DNA of 64,000 nt from Betaproteobacteria bacterium HGW-Betaproteobacteria-1 (GCA_002842435.1 PHCX01000006.1:310001-374000), one strand, 5' to 3'. Shown: positions 1 through 8,843, counted from the first letter of the stretch. The notes: a model not told the origin generated them from the sequence alone. Made by a program: numbers and translations.

Positions 1-77
1 TTGATGATCTATAACAGTCGATCACCAGCTCAACAACCCAAGCCGCCACCATTACAGAACTGTACTGCCAACCTTAT

Positions 78-1037
78 ATGCCCCGTTATCTGACCGCCGC
101 GCTCTACAAGTTCGTCTCCCTGCCCGACTACAAGGAGCTGCGAGAACCGCTGCTGGCATTCTGTGAATCCCACAACATCACCGGCACCCTGCTGCTGGCT
201 GAAGAAGGCATCAACGGCACCATCGCCGGCATGGAAGAGGATATCCGCACAGTATTAGAGTACCTGCGTACGGCCGATATCTTCAAAGGGCGGCTGGCGG
301 ATCTGGAACACAAGGAATCCTGGTCGGATAAAAAGCCCTTCTACCGGCTCAAGGTCAGGCTGAAAAAGGAAATCGTCACGCTCGGCGTACCGGAGGTGAA
401 ACCCAGCGAAATGGCAGGCACCTATGTCAAACCGGAAGACTGGAATGCGCTGATCAGCGACCCGGACGTTATCCTGATCGATACCCGCAATGATTACGAA
501 GTTGGTATCGGCACTTTCAAGGGCGCCATCAATCCAAAAACCCACAGCTTTTCCGAACTGCCATTCTGGGTAGCGCAAAACCCCAGCCTCAAGGAAAAAC
601 CCAAGGTCGCCATGTTCTGCACCGGCGGTATCCGCTGCGAGAAATCGACGGCCTACATGCGCAGCCTCGGTTATGACGAGGTCTATCACCTGCAGGGCGG
701 CATCCTCAAATACCTGGAAACCGTGCCGGAAGAACAATCCATGTGGCAAGGCGAATGCTTCGTCTTCGACGAACGGGTCTCGGTCGGCCACGGCTTGAAG
801 CCCGGCGATTACCAGTTCTGCCGTGCCTGCCGCCATCCGCTCAGCGCCGAGGAAAGGCAATCACCCCTGTTCGAACAGGGCATCAGCTGCCCGCATTGCC
901 ACGGCAAGGTCAGTGAAGAAAAGAAACGTGCACTGGCGGAACGCCAGAAGCAGATTGAGCTGGCGCAAAAACGCCATCAGGTGCATGTCGGGGCGAAGTT
1001 CAAAGCCAAGAACAAGCGCACTGATACAAAAGGTTAG
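78..1037 (+). CDS. trhO: tRNA uridine(34) hydroxylase TrhO (rhodanese family)
   Basis: A 319-residue protein of the YceA/TrhO family, which performs oxygen-dependent hydroxylation of U34 in tRNA anticodons as the first step towards cmo5U/mo5U. It has an N-terminal acylphosphatase-like region (about 1-100), then a rhodanese domain (about 115-220). The active-site loop CTGGIRC places the catalytic Cys at residue 181 and a second Cys at 187. Two CxxC-type pairs near the C terminus (CRAC and CPHC) and a basic tail match the family. The length is normal. The ribosome-binding site is weak, but the N terminus aligns with family starts. It converges on the minus-strand YigZ gene with only 3 bases between the stops and no visible terminator. 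Confidence 0.93.
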   Translation: MPRYLTAALYKFVSLPDYKELREPLLAFCESHNITGTLLLAEEGINGTIAGMEEDIRTVLEYLRTADIFKGRLADLEHKESWSDKKPFYRLKVRLKKEIVTLGVPEVKPSEMAGTYVKPEDWNALISDPDVILIDTRNDYEVGIGTFKGAINPKTHSFSELPFWVAQNPSLKEKPKVAMFCTGGIRCEKSTAYMRSLGYDEVYHLQGGILKYLETVPEEQSMWQGECFVFDERVSVGHGLKPGDYQFCRACRHPLSAEERQSPLFEQGISCPHCHGKVSEEKKRALAERQKQIELAQKRHQVHVGAKFKAKNKRTDTKG

Positions 1038-1040
1038 TTT

Positions 1041-1616
1041 CTAGCCGGTCTTGCGAAGCTGATACTTGCCCTGCAATGCAGCAATATCATTGACCGGTAC
1101 CGAAGCCAGCACCCTGACATTGGCATCGAACTGCTTGTCCAGAATCCTGCCGTTGATCTTCTCCAGCTCACGGCTGAAGCTGTCGAAACTGGCGTAATCC
1201 ATCTCCAGCCGGACTTCCCCCATCTCGACAAAAGGCACGCGCCTTGTCGCATCCAGCGCCAGCTTGGCCGTGCCGCCATAAGCCCGCGCCAGCCCGCCGG
1301 TACCCAGGTTGATGCCGCCGTAATAGCGAATCACCCCAACGCAGACATTGAGCAGCTGCTGCCCTTCGATATGCTGCAATATCGGCCTGCCAGCGGTGCC
1401 GGAAGGCTCGCCGGCATCATTCATGCGCTGCACCAGGCCATCCGGCGTTTTCAACTGAAATGCAAAAGCCAGATGGTGCGCATGCGGATGCTCGGACGCC
1501 AACTTTCTCAGCATCTGCACCACTTCCCTCTCGTTTGCGCAATGTGCGGCGAACGCGACAAACCGCGACTTATTGATGGTCTGTTCTGCCAGACCGGATT
1601 GCTGGATGGTTTGCAT
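1041..1616 (-). CDS. YigZ/IMPACT family protein (UPF0029)
   Basis: A 191-residue protein with the UPF0029/IMPACT N-terminal fold. The signature DAGEPSGTAG (about residues 66-76) is followed by RYYGGINLGTGGLARAY around 95-112, and then by the ferredoxin-like C-terminal domain of YigZ proteins. The family is linked to translation and regulation, but the bacterial reaction is not established, so no function is assigned. It starts 5 bases after the stop of the upstream diguanylate cyclase gene, so the two are probably cotranscribed on the minus strand. Confidence 0.9.
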   Translation of the reverse strand: MQTIQQSGLAEQTINKSRFVAFAAHCANEREVVQMLRKLASEHPHAHHLAFAFQLKTPDGLVQRMNDAGEPSGTAGRPILQHIEGQQLLNVCVGVIRYYGGINLGTGGLARAYGGTAKLALDATRRVPFVEMGEVRLEMDYASFDSFSRELEKINGRILDKQFDANVRVLASVPVNDIAALQGKYQLRKTG

Positions 1617-1621
1617 ACGGC

Positions 1622-3463
1622 TTAAATCGAACTTTGCAGGTTTTTCCTGGCGCGCAACAGGTCGTCTTCAGTCAACACGCGATTTTTACCGGTGGATTTC
1701 GCCAGGTACATGGCTTGATCTGCCCGGTGCAGCACAGCCTCCTGCTCTTCATTCATCCTGAACAGGGATATCCCTGCGCTAAAGGTAATCAACAGGCGCT
1801 CATTGTTATGCAGGAATATCTTTTTTGTCAGTTCCCGTTGCAGCCTGGTCACCAGGCCAATCGCCTCTTTGATTTTGGTATTCGGCAACAGGATCACGAA
1901 CTCCTCGCCACCGAAACGTGCCACCACATCAATCGGGCGTACGGCTTCCTTGACGGTATTAGCCAGATACTGCAAGGCAGAATCACCAACTTCATGCCCA
2001 TAAGTGTCGTTCAGGCGCTTGAAATTATCGATATCCAGCAGGACAACACTCAAATCCGTTTCACCCCGCTGCGCACGCGCGATTTCTTGTGTAAACGCCT
2101 CTTCCAGGCCGCGCCGGTTGAGCGTCCCGGTCAACTGGTCGATACGTATTTTCTCGCTCAGTTCCGTGAGCTCCAGTTCCAACCGCCTGATGCGCTCCTC
2201 GGTAGCTTCCACCTTGTTACGCTGCTCGATCAAAACCTCTTGCGAACGCAAGAGATTGGTCTGCATTTCATGGGTATCCTGCATCAGGCTCTCGACCAAG
2301 GCGCCGATCTGGATGATGTCGTCAGTGCTTGAGAGCTTCTGGTTGTAGGCCTCGACTTTGCTGTGATAAGAGCCCGTCGAGTCGGATATTGTGCCCAGCC
2401 GCTCAATAAAAGTCGCGACCATCTGTTTGAAATTATGCTTTGCTTCAGTCAGGCTATGTTTCAGGACGCCCTGCTTGAAGATCACCTCTTTCAGGCTTTT
2501 TTCCGCGTCCTTGATCAGCGCCTTCTCAAGCGGACTGGAGATAATGGTCTGCACCACGGCTATCTGGCCACGCAGCCACTGGTCATCGGAAACCAGCTCG
2601 CCTATGTTGTCGACCAGCAATTTGAGCAATGCCAGCAGGTCGTGCTTGATCTCCTGCTCTTCAATACCGATCAGCTCAACTCTGCCGATCAAGGTTTTGA
2701 GTTGCCGCGCCAGCAATTGCCAGTCCTCGTTCCTGACGGCCTTGTCCGACAGGGCGAATATCTCGCCAGCCTCCTGTTGCAGCTCGGGGTAGCCTTCTAG
2801 CCTCGGAATCAGCCCGTTTCTCAATGATTGCCTGAGCATCCCTTGCAAGGTATTAATATTTTCCTGCAAGGCAGCCAATCGCGGGCTTAATGGCAAGGCT
2901 GGCTTGTTCAGCTCACTGGATTCCGTGATCTCGGCTTTATTCTCTGCCACACCTCCAACATCGATCAACTCCGAGCTGTTGCCTGCATAGCCAGACCAGC
3001 TTTTAGTCATGGCTTGCAGCTTTTCAGGCAACTGAGGGTCGCTGCCAAAATTAATCAGCACGCGCTCCAATGTTTCCTTTTTTCGTTGCGGGGTCAGGCT
3101 GGTTTGCTTTGCATCCCATGCACGCAACAGGACTCGAATCGCATCGGGCCATTGCCTGGCTTGCGCCACTTTATCTTGCATCTCCGCGCCAAGCATTGCC
3201 GGCAAAGCCTTCCAATTACGGCTGGCGAGCAGCTTTTCCCACGCGCCTATCCATTTGCTGCTCTCGGCGGTCTCACGTGGCAGCTCCTTGAGTGCGCGAT
3301 TCAGTGCGTCCTCAAGCGGCTCCAACGTTGGCAGTTCAGCAATTTCGTTATAAATGCGCTTGTAATTGTCCGGCGTTGGAGCAATGCGTTGCATCGCCAT
3401 GCGTTTGATCGTCTCACGCGCGATTTCTGCCGGTTCAAGCTTCTTTTTCTTCGGTGTTGCCAT
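1622..3463 (-). CDS. GGDEF-domain diguanylate cyclase
   Basis: A soluble diguanylate cyclase of about 613 residues, predicted to make cyclic di-GMP from two GTP. The C-terminal GGDEF domain (about 440-605) carries an intact GGEEF active site at residues 518-522. A product-inhibition I-site, RPID (509-512), lies five residues upstream, so both catalysis and feedback inhibition look possible. The N-terminal 430 residues are helical and contain coiled-coil segments with no membrane span and no recognised sensor domain. I chose the ATG at 3463 (protein begins MATPKKKK) because a GA-rich ribosome-binding site precedes it. An upstream in-frame ATG at 3502 would run into the neighbouring broken gene. 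It is probably cotranscribed with the YigZ gene. Confidence 0.9.
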   Translation of the reverse strand: MATPKKKKLEPAEIARETIKRMAMQRIAPTPDNYKRIYNEIAELPTLEPLEDALNRALKELPRETAESSKWIGAWEKLLASRNWKALPAMLGAEMQDKVAQARQWPDAIRVLLRAWDAKQTSLTPQRKKETLERVLINFGSDPQLPEKLQAMTKSWSGYAGNSSELIDVGGVAENKAEITESSELNKPALPLSPRLAALQENINTLQGMLRQSLRNGLIPRLEGYPELQQEAGEIFALSDKAVRNEDWQLLARQLKTLIGRVELIGIEEQEIKHDLLALLKLLVDNIGELVSDDQWLRGQIAVVQTIISSPLEKALIKDAEKSLKEVIFKQGVLKHSLTEAKHNFKQMVATFIERLGTISDSTGSYHSKVEAYNQKLSSTDDIIQIGALVESLMQDTHEMQTNLLRSQEVLIEQRNKVEATEERIRRLELELTELSEKIRIDQLTGTLNRRGLEEAFTQEIARAQRGETDLSVVLLDIDNFKRLNDTYGHEVGDSALQYLANTVKEAVRPIDVVARFGGEEFVILLPNTKIKEAIGLVTRLQRELTKKIFLHNNERLLITFSAGISLFRMNEEQEAVLHRADQAMYLAKSTGKNRVLTEDDLLRARKNLQSSI

Positions 3464-3473
3464 AGAAACCCCG

Positions 3474-4861
3474 CTACCTCTTTCCACCCAGCAGCGAACC
3501 AAGCACGCCGCGTATCAACCGCCTGCCAAGTTCAGAGCCAACAGTACGGGCTGCGGTTTTTGCCACAGTTTCCATCAGCGTATCGCGTGGCCGGCCGACC
3601 GGGCGTTTGGGTGCGGATTCCGCCTTGGCTTCATCTTCGGCTGCGGCCTCTGCCGCAGAAGCCGCCGCACGCGTCTTCAGTATTTCATAAGCCGATTCCC
3701 GATCCAGCGACTTCTCGTAATAACCATGTATCAGGGAAGTACGTATCGTCTGGCTGCGCTCTTCATCTGTCGCCATGCCGATTCTGCTGCCCGGCGGGAT
3801 GATTAGCGCGCGCTCTACAGGCAGTGGCCTGCCCTTTTCATCAAGGAAGGAAACCAGTGCCTCGCCCACGCCGAGCTCGGTGATCGCGCTAACGACATCG
3901 ACTTCCGGATTGGGCCGGAAAGTCTCGGCTGCGGATTTGACCGCCTTCTGGTCGCGCGGCGTAAATGCGCGCAAAGCGTGTTGTACACGATTGCCGAGCT
4001 GGCCCAGCACCACATCCGGAATATCCAGCGGGTTCTGACTGACGAAATAGACACCGACGCCTTTGGAGCGGATCAGGCGCACGACCTGCTCGATCTTGTC
4101 CATCAGGGATTTTGGCGCATCGTTGAACAGCAGGTGCGCCTCATCGAAGAAAAACACCAGCTTGGGTTTGTCCAGGTCGCCCACCTCCGGCAATTGCTCG
4201 AACAACTCGGACAATATCCACAATAACAACGAGGCATAAACGCGCGGCGAGTTGTAGAGCTTGTCAGCCGCCAGGATATTGATAAACCCATGCCCTTTGC
4301 TATCCGTCTGCATCATGTCATCCAGATTCAATGCAGGCTCACCGAACAGCTGGTCAGCACCCTCGTGTTCCAGTTGCAGCAAAGCACGCTGCACTGCGCC
4401 CACACTGGCCGGTGAAATATTGCCGTATTCAATGCGATATTGCGCGGCGTTCTCCGCCGCATGCTGCATGATCGCGCGCAAATCCTTCAGATCGAGCAAC
4501 AACCAACCGTTATCGTCGGCAATCTTGAACACCGCCGTCAGCACACCCGCCTGCACTTCGTTGAGGCCGAGCATGCGCGCCAGCAGCAACGGCCCCAGTT
4601 CCTCAACGGTAGTCCGCATCGGGTGCCCCTTGCTGCCGAACACATGTTGCCGCCACCGGCACGGCTCATACCGGAAAGATCGCCCTTCACATCCGCCATG
4701 AACACCGGCACGCCGATACGCGAAAACTGCTCTGCCAGTGCCTGCAAGGTCACGGTCTTGCCGGTACCGGTCGCGCCGGCAATCAACCCATGACGGTTGG
4801 CCATGCGTGGCAGCAGATAGAGAAAATCGCGGCTTTTGGCGATACGCATCGGTTCGGTCAT
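3474..4861 (-). pseudogene. DUF853 / HerA-like (YjgR-type) ATPase, frameshifted by an internal deletion
   Basis: A P-loop ATPase of the DUF853 (YjgR, HerA/VirB4-like) family in two reading frames. The N-terminal piece starts at 4861, holds Walker A (GATGTGKT) and ends its homology at the DLSG...AGGGN segment near 4645. The rest, from about VFGSKGHP through Walker B (LVFFFDEAH) to the usual GSLLGGKR tail, continues in another frame from about 4640 to the stop at 3474. From memory of the family, a few tens of residues normally separate the GGGN and VFG segments. Here they touch, so sequence has been lost as well as the frame shifted. The product is therefore probably non-functional. An assembly error is possible but less likely given missing sequence. 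It is the left neighbour of the attC array. Confidence 0.8.
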
Positions 4862-5069
4862 ACAACTGTTCCTGATAGATGGAATTAAAAATCGGTCGAA
4901 TTGATTACGATGATATCAGGTAAAAACCCCTTGCTCAGCTGTGAAGATACATAACATACTCAAATGCAATACAGGGTTTTGGTATGCATGAAGCAGTTAA
5001 TTTTGCTTAGACACAGCATGCTAACGCATGCCCTCATGTCAGGACAGCTGACATGTTGTAGAAGCTTTG
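4862..5069. other. Left boundary region of the attC array
   Basis: About 200 bases with no gene, between the start of the broken DUF853 gene and the first cassette gene. It is AT-rich. At 5012-5062 it holds small inverted repeats: two GCATGC copies flanking TAAC, and a 7-bp stem ATGTCAG/CTGACAT at 5036-5042 and 5048-5054. These could be a degenerate attC or attI remnant, because a TGCTAAC box and a GTTGTAG box flank the stem, but neither box fits the consensus well. No integrase gene is present here. Confidence 0.4.
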
Positions 5070-5642
5070 ATGACGCGCATACCTAACCTTGACGTTCAAG
5101 AGGACGTAAGACACATTGCAGCAGCGCGCAAGGCCGTTTACGATGGAGTTTTCGGGGCTAGCCGCCCCTTAACTCTGACGTTAGACCTAAGTCGGGAGAG
5201 AGATTTGTCATTCGCAAAATTTGATTTAGCTCCTCAGGGATGGGAGCTTGGAAAGAGTGTGCTAGCCCTCTCAGCGTTAGGTATTTTTTCAAAGCTTTTG
5301 GGTATTGACCTCAGTCAGTTCCAATTTCTTGGCGTAACCCTCGGCGAAAAGAGTGTGCAACTAATCCCAGGCTTCTTAGGTTTAACACTAATCTATTCAT
5401 TATTAGCGTTTATTCTTGCTCGTTTAGAAGCAGGGTTATTTCACAGCACTAGTAAAGAAACAAAAAATACTAATCAAGAAATTCTCGCTAATAAAGGCTT
5501 AACAATTATTGCTTTATTGGCTCTTCCAATTTCAATTTTTGTCTATTCTCTTCCCTACGTACTTGGAGCTTTTACAGTTACGTTTCTGTGGAGTGACAGT
5601 ATGTTGGTTTTATCAATGATATGGGCGTTAGCTAGTAAATGA
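5070..5642 (+). CDS. Cassette-borne membrane protein of unknown function
   Basis: A 190-residue protein I do not recognise. The N-terminal about 60 residues are hydrophilic. They are followed by hydrophobic stretches around residues 65-85, 100-120, 137-160 and 165-185, suggesting three or four membrane segments. The ATG at 5070 is preceded by an in-frame TTG at 5067; neither has a strong ribosome-binding site. Base composition is clearly more AT-rich than the flanking core genes, a sign of transfer. The stop lies 1 base before the first clear attC site, so this is the first recognisable cassette. Confidence 0.7.
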   Translation: MTRIPNLDVQEDVRHIAAARKAVYDGVFGASRPLTLTLDLSRERDLSFAKFDLAPQGWELGKSVLALSALGIFSKLLGIDLSQFQFLGVTLGEKSVQLIPGFLGLTLIYSLLAFILARLEAGLFHSTSKETKNTNQEILANKGLTIIALLALPISIFVYSLPYVLGAFTVTFLWSDSMLVLSMIWALASK

Positions 5643-5643
5643 G

Positions 5644-5701
5644 GTCTAACCCATCATTCAAGCGGGACGCCTAACGGCGCCCCTTAATTCAAACGTTAGC
5701 C
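5644..5701 (+). other. attC site 1
   Basis: The left box is GTCTAAC (5644-5650) and the right box is GTTAGCC (5695-5701), which fits GTTRRRY. The interior arms CAAGCGGGACGC and GGCGCCCCTTAATTC pair imperfectly around a short central CTAAC. Length is 58 bases, at the short end of the attC range. The next cassette gene starts 2 bases after the right box. Confidence 0.85.
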
Positions 5702-5703
5702 AT

Positions 5704-6231
5704 ATGATTGAAGGACTAATTGCAGCGTTCCAAACTGATCCCCTAAAGACTCTTCTGGGGAGTGGTGGAATTTTAGGTCTAGTCGTTATTATTGGCCGAT
5801 GGTTCTGGAACCGCCCAAGGGTGAATGTTAAGCTTATTCAAGAAACATTCGACATTAAGGGAAATCCAAATGTTGAGGTAACTCTGACTGTAGAGTTTGA
5901 AAACCATGGCCGAGAAAACACCTCATTTGAAACCGAAGCAAAGATTTACTGCTTAACTGCCGATCGTGAAGTACTACAGTTCGTTTTAATGGCTGAAACC
6001 CAAACTAGAACTCTCTCACCAGTGACGCCACAACAAATAACCTTTAAAGGCCAAGTGGCGGCCACATACATCTACTCACATTTTCGCATTATCAAATTTA
6101 AACTCTCCCGCGGAGGGGAAGCAAGCATTCGAGTGCTCAATGCATCTGGGCAACTGGCTGGCCGAATAAAGTTTTTCTTTTTAAAGGTTTTGTTTAAAGT
6201 TTTCGGGGTGCTGCCACATGTACAAGGCTAA
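5704..6231 (+). CDS. Cassette-borne single-pass membrane-anchored protein, unknown function
   Basis: A 175-residue protein not recognised. One hydrophobic segment (about residues 18-36) is followed by a polar, beta-rich region of about 110 residues with alternating hydrophobic positions, which could be a small beta-sandwich. A second hydrophobic, basic patch lies near the C terminus (about 153-170). The start ATG is immediately downstream of attC site 1 with little room for a ribosome-binding site. The stop codon is inside the next attC (site 2), so the gene fills its cassette completely. AT-rich composition. Confidence 0.7.
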   Translation: MIEGLIAAFQTDPLKTLLGSGGILGLVVIIGRWFWNRPRVNVKLIQETFDIKGNPNVEVTLTVEFENHGRENTSFETEAKIYCLTADREVLQFVLMAETQTRTLSPVTPQQITFKGQVAATYIYSHFRIIKFKLSRGGEASIRVLNASGQLAGRIKFFFLKVLFKVFGVLPHVQG

Positions 6232-6268
6232 CCCATCAGTCAAGCGGGACTGGCTTACAGCGTTATGG
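6226..6268 (+). other. attC site 2, truncated
   Basis: The left arm GGCTAACCCATCAGTCAAGC closely matches the left arm of attC site 1. The sequence then diverges and ends in GCGTTATGG, which only loosely resembles an R' box. At about 43 bases it is shorter than known attC sites, so the right half seems replaced or deleted. It marks a break in the regular array before the SDR gene. Confidence 0.55.
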
Positions 6269-6381
6269 CTCAAAGATAGCAAGATCCGGGTCGCAGATTG
6301 ATCGCTTAAACCTCCATACTTAACTCGTATCGGAACAAGTTTCCGTCAGTACGAAAAATCCACTATGAGAGGCTTTGAATA

Positions 6382-7146
6382 ATGTCTGCACTGTCCAACA
6401 AGGTTGCCATTGTCACCGGAGCAAGTTCCGGGATCGGTTATGCAACAGCAAAACTATTCGCCCGAGAGGGTGCCAGGGTCGTTGCTGCCGCACGCCGCCA
6501 ACCGGAACTCGATGCACTCGTTGAGGAAATCACCCAAGCGGGCGGGTATGCCGTCGCGCTTGCCGGCGACGTCAAGGACGAGGCCTACGCGAAAGCCTTG
6601 GTCGAACTGGCTATAGGCCGCTTCGGTGGTCTCGACGTGGCCTTCAATAATGCAGGCACGACGGGTGAGATGGGAGCCACACCCGCCGTGTCGCTTGCGG
6701 AGTGGGAAAATACAATCAGGACAAACCTGACGAGTGCATTTCTTGGGGCGAAGTATCAACTTCCCGCGATGCTTGACCGGAATGGCGGATCGCTGATCTT
6801 TACGTCAACATTTGTTGGTCACACTGTAGGTCTTCCGGGCATGGCCGCCTATGCCGCGAGCAAGGCTGGGCTTATCGGTCTGACGCAGGCGCTTGCGTCT
6901 GAGTTTGGCCCCAAAGGTATCCGAGTGAACGCTCTCCTGCCGGGTGGCACGGATACACCCATGGGTCGGGGCTTCGCCAATACACCGGACGCCTTGGCTT
7001 TCGTCCTGGGCCTTCACGCCTTGAAACGTATGGCGCAGCCGGAGGAAATCGCCCAATCAGCCCTCTACCTTGCGTCCGATGCGTCGAGCTTCACGACTGG
7101 CTCGGCGCTTCTGGCTGACGGCGGCGTTTCCATTAATCGTACCTGA
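6382..7146 (+). CDS. SDR family NAD(P)-dependent oxidoreductase
   Basis: A 254-residue classical short-chain dehydrogenase/reductase. It has the cofactor-binding TGASSGIG near residues 12-19, an NNAG motif around 88-91, and the catalytic YxxxK as Tyr157 and Lys161, with a Ser about a dozen residues upstream. The C-terminal GSALLADGG is typical. A ribosome-binding site (GAGAGGC) precedes the ATG. The substrate cannot be told from sequence. Its composition is more GC-rich than the neighbouring cassettes, and no attC separates it from the following Ada-type gene 33 bases downstream, so the two may have arrived together. Confidence 0.88.
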   Translation: MSALSNKVAIVTGASSGIGYATAKLFAREGARVVAAARRQPELDALVEEITQAGGYAVALAGDVKDEAYAKALVELAIGRFGGLDVAFNNAGTTGEMGATPAVSLAEWENTIRTNLTSAFLGAKYQLPAMLDRNGGSLIFTSTFVGHTVGLPGMAAYAASKAGLIGLTQALASEFGPKGIRVNALLPGGTDTPMGRGFANTPDALAFVLGLHALKRMAQPEEIAQSALYLASDASSFTTGSALLADGGVSINRT

Positions 7147-7179
7147 ATACGAATAGCCACTATGCCTATGGAACTCTAG

Positions 7180-8007
7180 ATGTCTGACTATGACCGCATA
7201 GCTGAGGCGATTTCATTTATTTCTACCCGGTTATCCAGCCAGCCGACCTTGGAAGAAATATCGGCTCATTTACATCTGAGCCCGTTCCACTTCCAACGCC
7301 TATTCTGCCGTTGGGCGGGTGTGACGCCGAAAAGGTTTTTACAAGTGCTTACACTGGAGCGCGCCAAGCAACTGCTAAGCGAATCAAAACCGTTGCTTGA
7401 AGTGTCGGACACGTTGGGGTTGAGCAGCGGATCGCGTTTGTACGACCACTTCGTTCATCTGGAAGCAGTCACCCCTGGCGAATACAAGAAAGGCGGCGAA
7501 AATTTAACCATTGAGTATGCTGTACATGACACTCCCTTTGGAAAAGCTTTTATTGCCATCACGCCACGCGGTATCTGTAATTTTTCGTTTTTGGAACACG
7601 CGGGAATCGATGGGCATCTGACCGATTTAAATAAAAAATGGCCGCATGCGTTGGTGGATGAAAATCGTCAACGAACGCTTGCGGTTATCAACTCCATGTT
7701 CGGCGGAGAAAAGAAACTGGACCGCCCATTGTCTTTGTATGTTACCGGAACGAACTTTCAGATCAGTGTGTGGAAAGCATTGCTACAGATACCTCCGGCA
7801 ACAGTGACTAGCTATTCCCAAGTGGCCACCGCAATAGGTCATTCAAATTCTGCAAGAGCCGTGGGGCTGGCGGTAGGCGCCAACCCCGTCGCGTTCCTTA
7901 TTCCCTGCCACCGCGTCATTCAACAAAGCGGTAGGCTTGGCGGGTATCATTGGGGCGAGACTCGAAAACACGCTATTCATGCGTGGGAAGCGGCGAGGTA
8001 TGAGTAA
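7180..8007 (+). CDS. Ada-like fusion: AraC-type DNA-binding domain plus methylated-DNA-protein cysteine methyltransferase
   Basis: A 275-residue fusion. Residues about 1-100 form an AraC-type helix-turn-helix domain (ending TPGEYKK). Residues about 105-270 form an O6-methylguanine methyltransferase domain with the acceptor motif PCHRV, Cys243. Unlike E. coli Ada it lacks the N-terminal Zn/Cys phosphotriester-repair domain, so it cannot be switched on by methylphosphotriester transfer in the same way. Predicted role: direct repair of alkylguanine and possibly regulation of alkylation response. An attC follows at once. Confidence 0.9.
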   Translation: MSDYDRIAEAISFISTRLSSQPTLEEISAHLHLSPFHFQRLFCRWAGVTPKRFLQVLTLERAKQLLSESKPLLEVSDTLGLSSGSRLYDHFVHLEAVTPGEYKKGGENLTIEYAVHDTPFGKAFIAITPRGICNFSFLEHAGIDGHLTDLNKKWPHALVDENRQRTLAVINSMFGGEKKLDRPLSLYVTGTNFQISVWKALLQIPPATVTSYSQVATAIGHSNSARAVGLAVGANPVAFLIPCHRVIQQSGRLGGYHWGETRKHAIHAWEAARYE

Positions 8008-8013
8008 GTTGAG

Positions 8014-8094
8014 CCATAACAACGCCATCAACACAGACAAGCAAAAGCGCCGCTTCGCTCTGCTTTTGCTTGCCGGTTATAGCGAGCGTTGGGC
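8014..8094 (+). other. attC site 3
   Basis: The left box is CCATAAC (8014-8020) and the right box is GTTGGGC (8088-8094), a perfect GTTRRRY. The interior carries a strong stem, GCAAAAGC/GCTTTTGC, around CGCCGCTTCGCTCT. It is about 80 bases and belongs to a different attC sequence family from sites 1, 2 and 4. Confidence 0.8.
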
Positions 8095-8114
8095 ATCTTA
8101 ATACAGGAGAAATT

Positions 8115-8519
8115 ATGTTCAAGAAAATCGCCTTAATTCTTGCACTCTGCTTTTCGGTTTCTATAACCTCAAATGCTGATTTACAGAACGTAACTCCTAT
8201 TGAATTAGGCAGTAACAGTGATGTTAGTGATGCCAAGACGCTAAACAATGCCGTCGATGGTTTAAGCAATAAAGTCATGGAGTGCGTTAAAAACAAAGAT
8301 GCAAAACCCGATGAGTGCTACTGCCGCTATCCACAAGAACTTGCCCAACTTAGAAATGCTTATGAAAAAGCACTCAAGTTGCACCCAACTTGGCGAGACC
8401 AAGTTTTATTTTGGTGGCGTGATGGCAAACATGACTACTCCTACAACCTCTCATTAAAAGGTCTTCGTATGCAATTAGAGAAAAAGTGCCCAACCCATCC
8501 ATCAAGCGGGACGCGCTAA
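8115..8519 (+). CDS. Cassette-borne small secreted protein, unknown function
   Basis: A 134-residue protein with a clear Sec signal peptide (MFKKIALILALCFS, cleavage near SNA about residue 21). The mature part has a CxxxxxxxxxCYC cysteine cluster around residues 57-68 and two aromatic-rich segments. I do not recognise the family. The ATG at 8115 is chosen because AGGAGA sits correctly upstream; a longer frame from 8070 would start inside the attC. The last ten codons and the stop lie inside attC site 4, so the C-terminal tail is encoded by recombination-site DNA. Confidence 0.75.
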   Translation: MFKKIALILALCFSVSITSNADLQNVTPIELGSNSDVSDAKTLNNAVDGLSNKVMECVKNKDAKPDECYCRYPQELAQLRNAYEKALKLHPTWRDQVLFWWRDGKHDYSYNLSLKGLRMQLEKKCPTHPSSGTR

Positions 8520-8547
8520 AGCGAGCCCCTTATGTCAATCGTTATGT
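8488..8547 (+). other. attC site 4
   Basis: The left box is GCCCAAC (8488-8494). The right side ends in CGTTATGT (the GTTATGT box at 8541-8547 departs from GTTRRRY in two places). The arms CAAGCGGGACGCGCT and AGCGAGCCCCTTATGTC resemble site 1. The upstream gene reads through the left half of this site to its stop. Confidence 0.75.
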
Positions 8548-8564
8548 TTTAAGAGAGGCTTCAC

Positions 8565-8837
8565 ATGGAATTTACTAATAGTGAGTTGGCCGTTATTGCG
8601 GATGCAAAGAAGAAAATATTGTTTGCAACTATTGTTCGGGTGTTTATCGTCATTGCAATGCTGGTTGCTATCGTTTTAATGTTCACGGGCACAGTAATTG
8701 GGGAGCGTCTCATTTACGGGGCGATTGCGATGGTATTTGTGGCGGTCGCTCATCCTCAGTTTGGTTCTGGGCCAAAGTACGAAGACCTAGTAAGGCTCCT
8801 GGAAAGTAAGGCAAAAGATCAAAATACAAAAACATGA
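8565..8837 (+). CDS. Cassette-borne small membrane protein, unknown function
   Basis: A 90-residue protein with an N-terminal polar helix, two closely spaced hydrophobic segments (about residues 20-42 and 48-63) and a charged C-terminal tail. A purine-rich ribosome-binding site (AGAGAGG) precedes the ATG. No family recognised. It occupies almost the whole space between attC sites 4 and 5, as a single-gene cassette should. Confidence 0.7.
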   Translation: MEFTNSELAVIADAKKKILFATIVRVFIVIAMLVAIVLMFTGTVIGERLIYGAIAMVFVAVAHPQFGSGPKYEDLVRLLESKAKDQNTKT

Positions 8838-8843
8838 CATGCA

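Noticed and set aside
1..77. Possible end of an upstream gene at the left edge
   Set aside because: No open frame with coding character reaches trhO in this short segment, so nothing can be supported.
255..860. Long minus-strand frame opposite trhO
   Set aside because: It is a shadow of the well-supported trhO gene: no family match, and the plus-strand protein has intact motifs.
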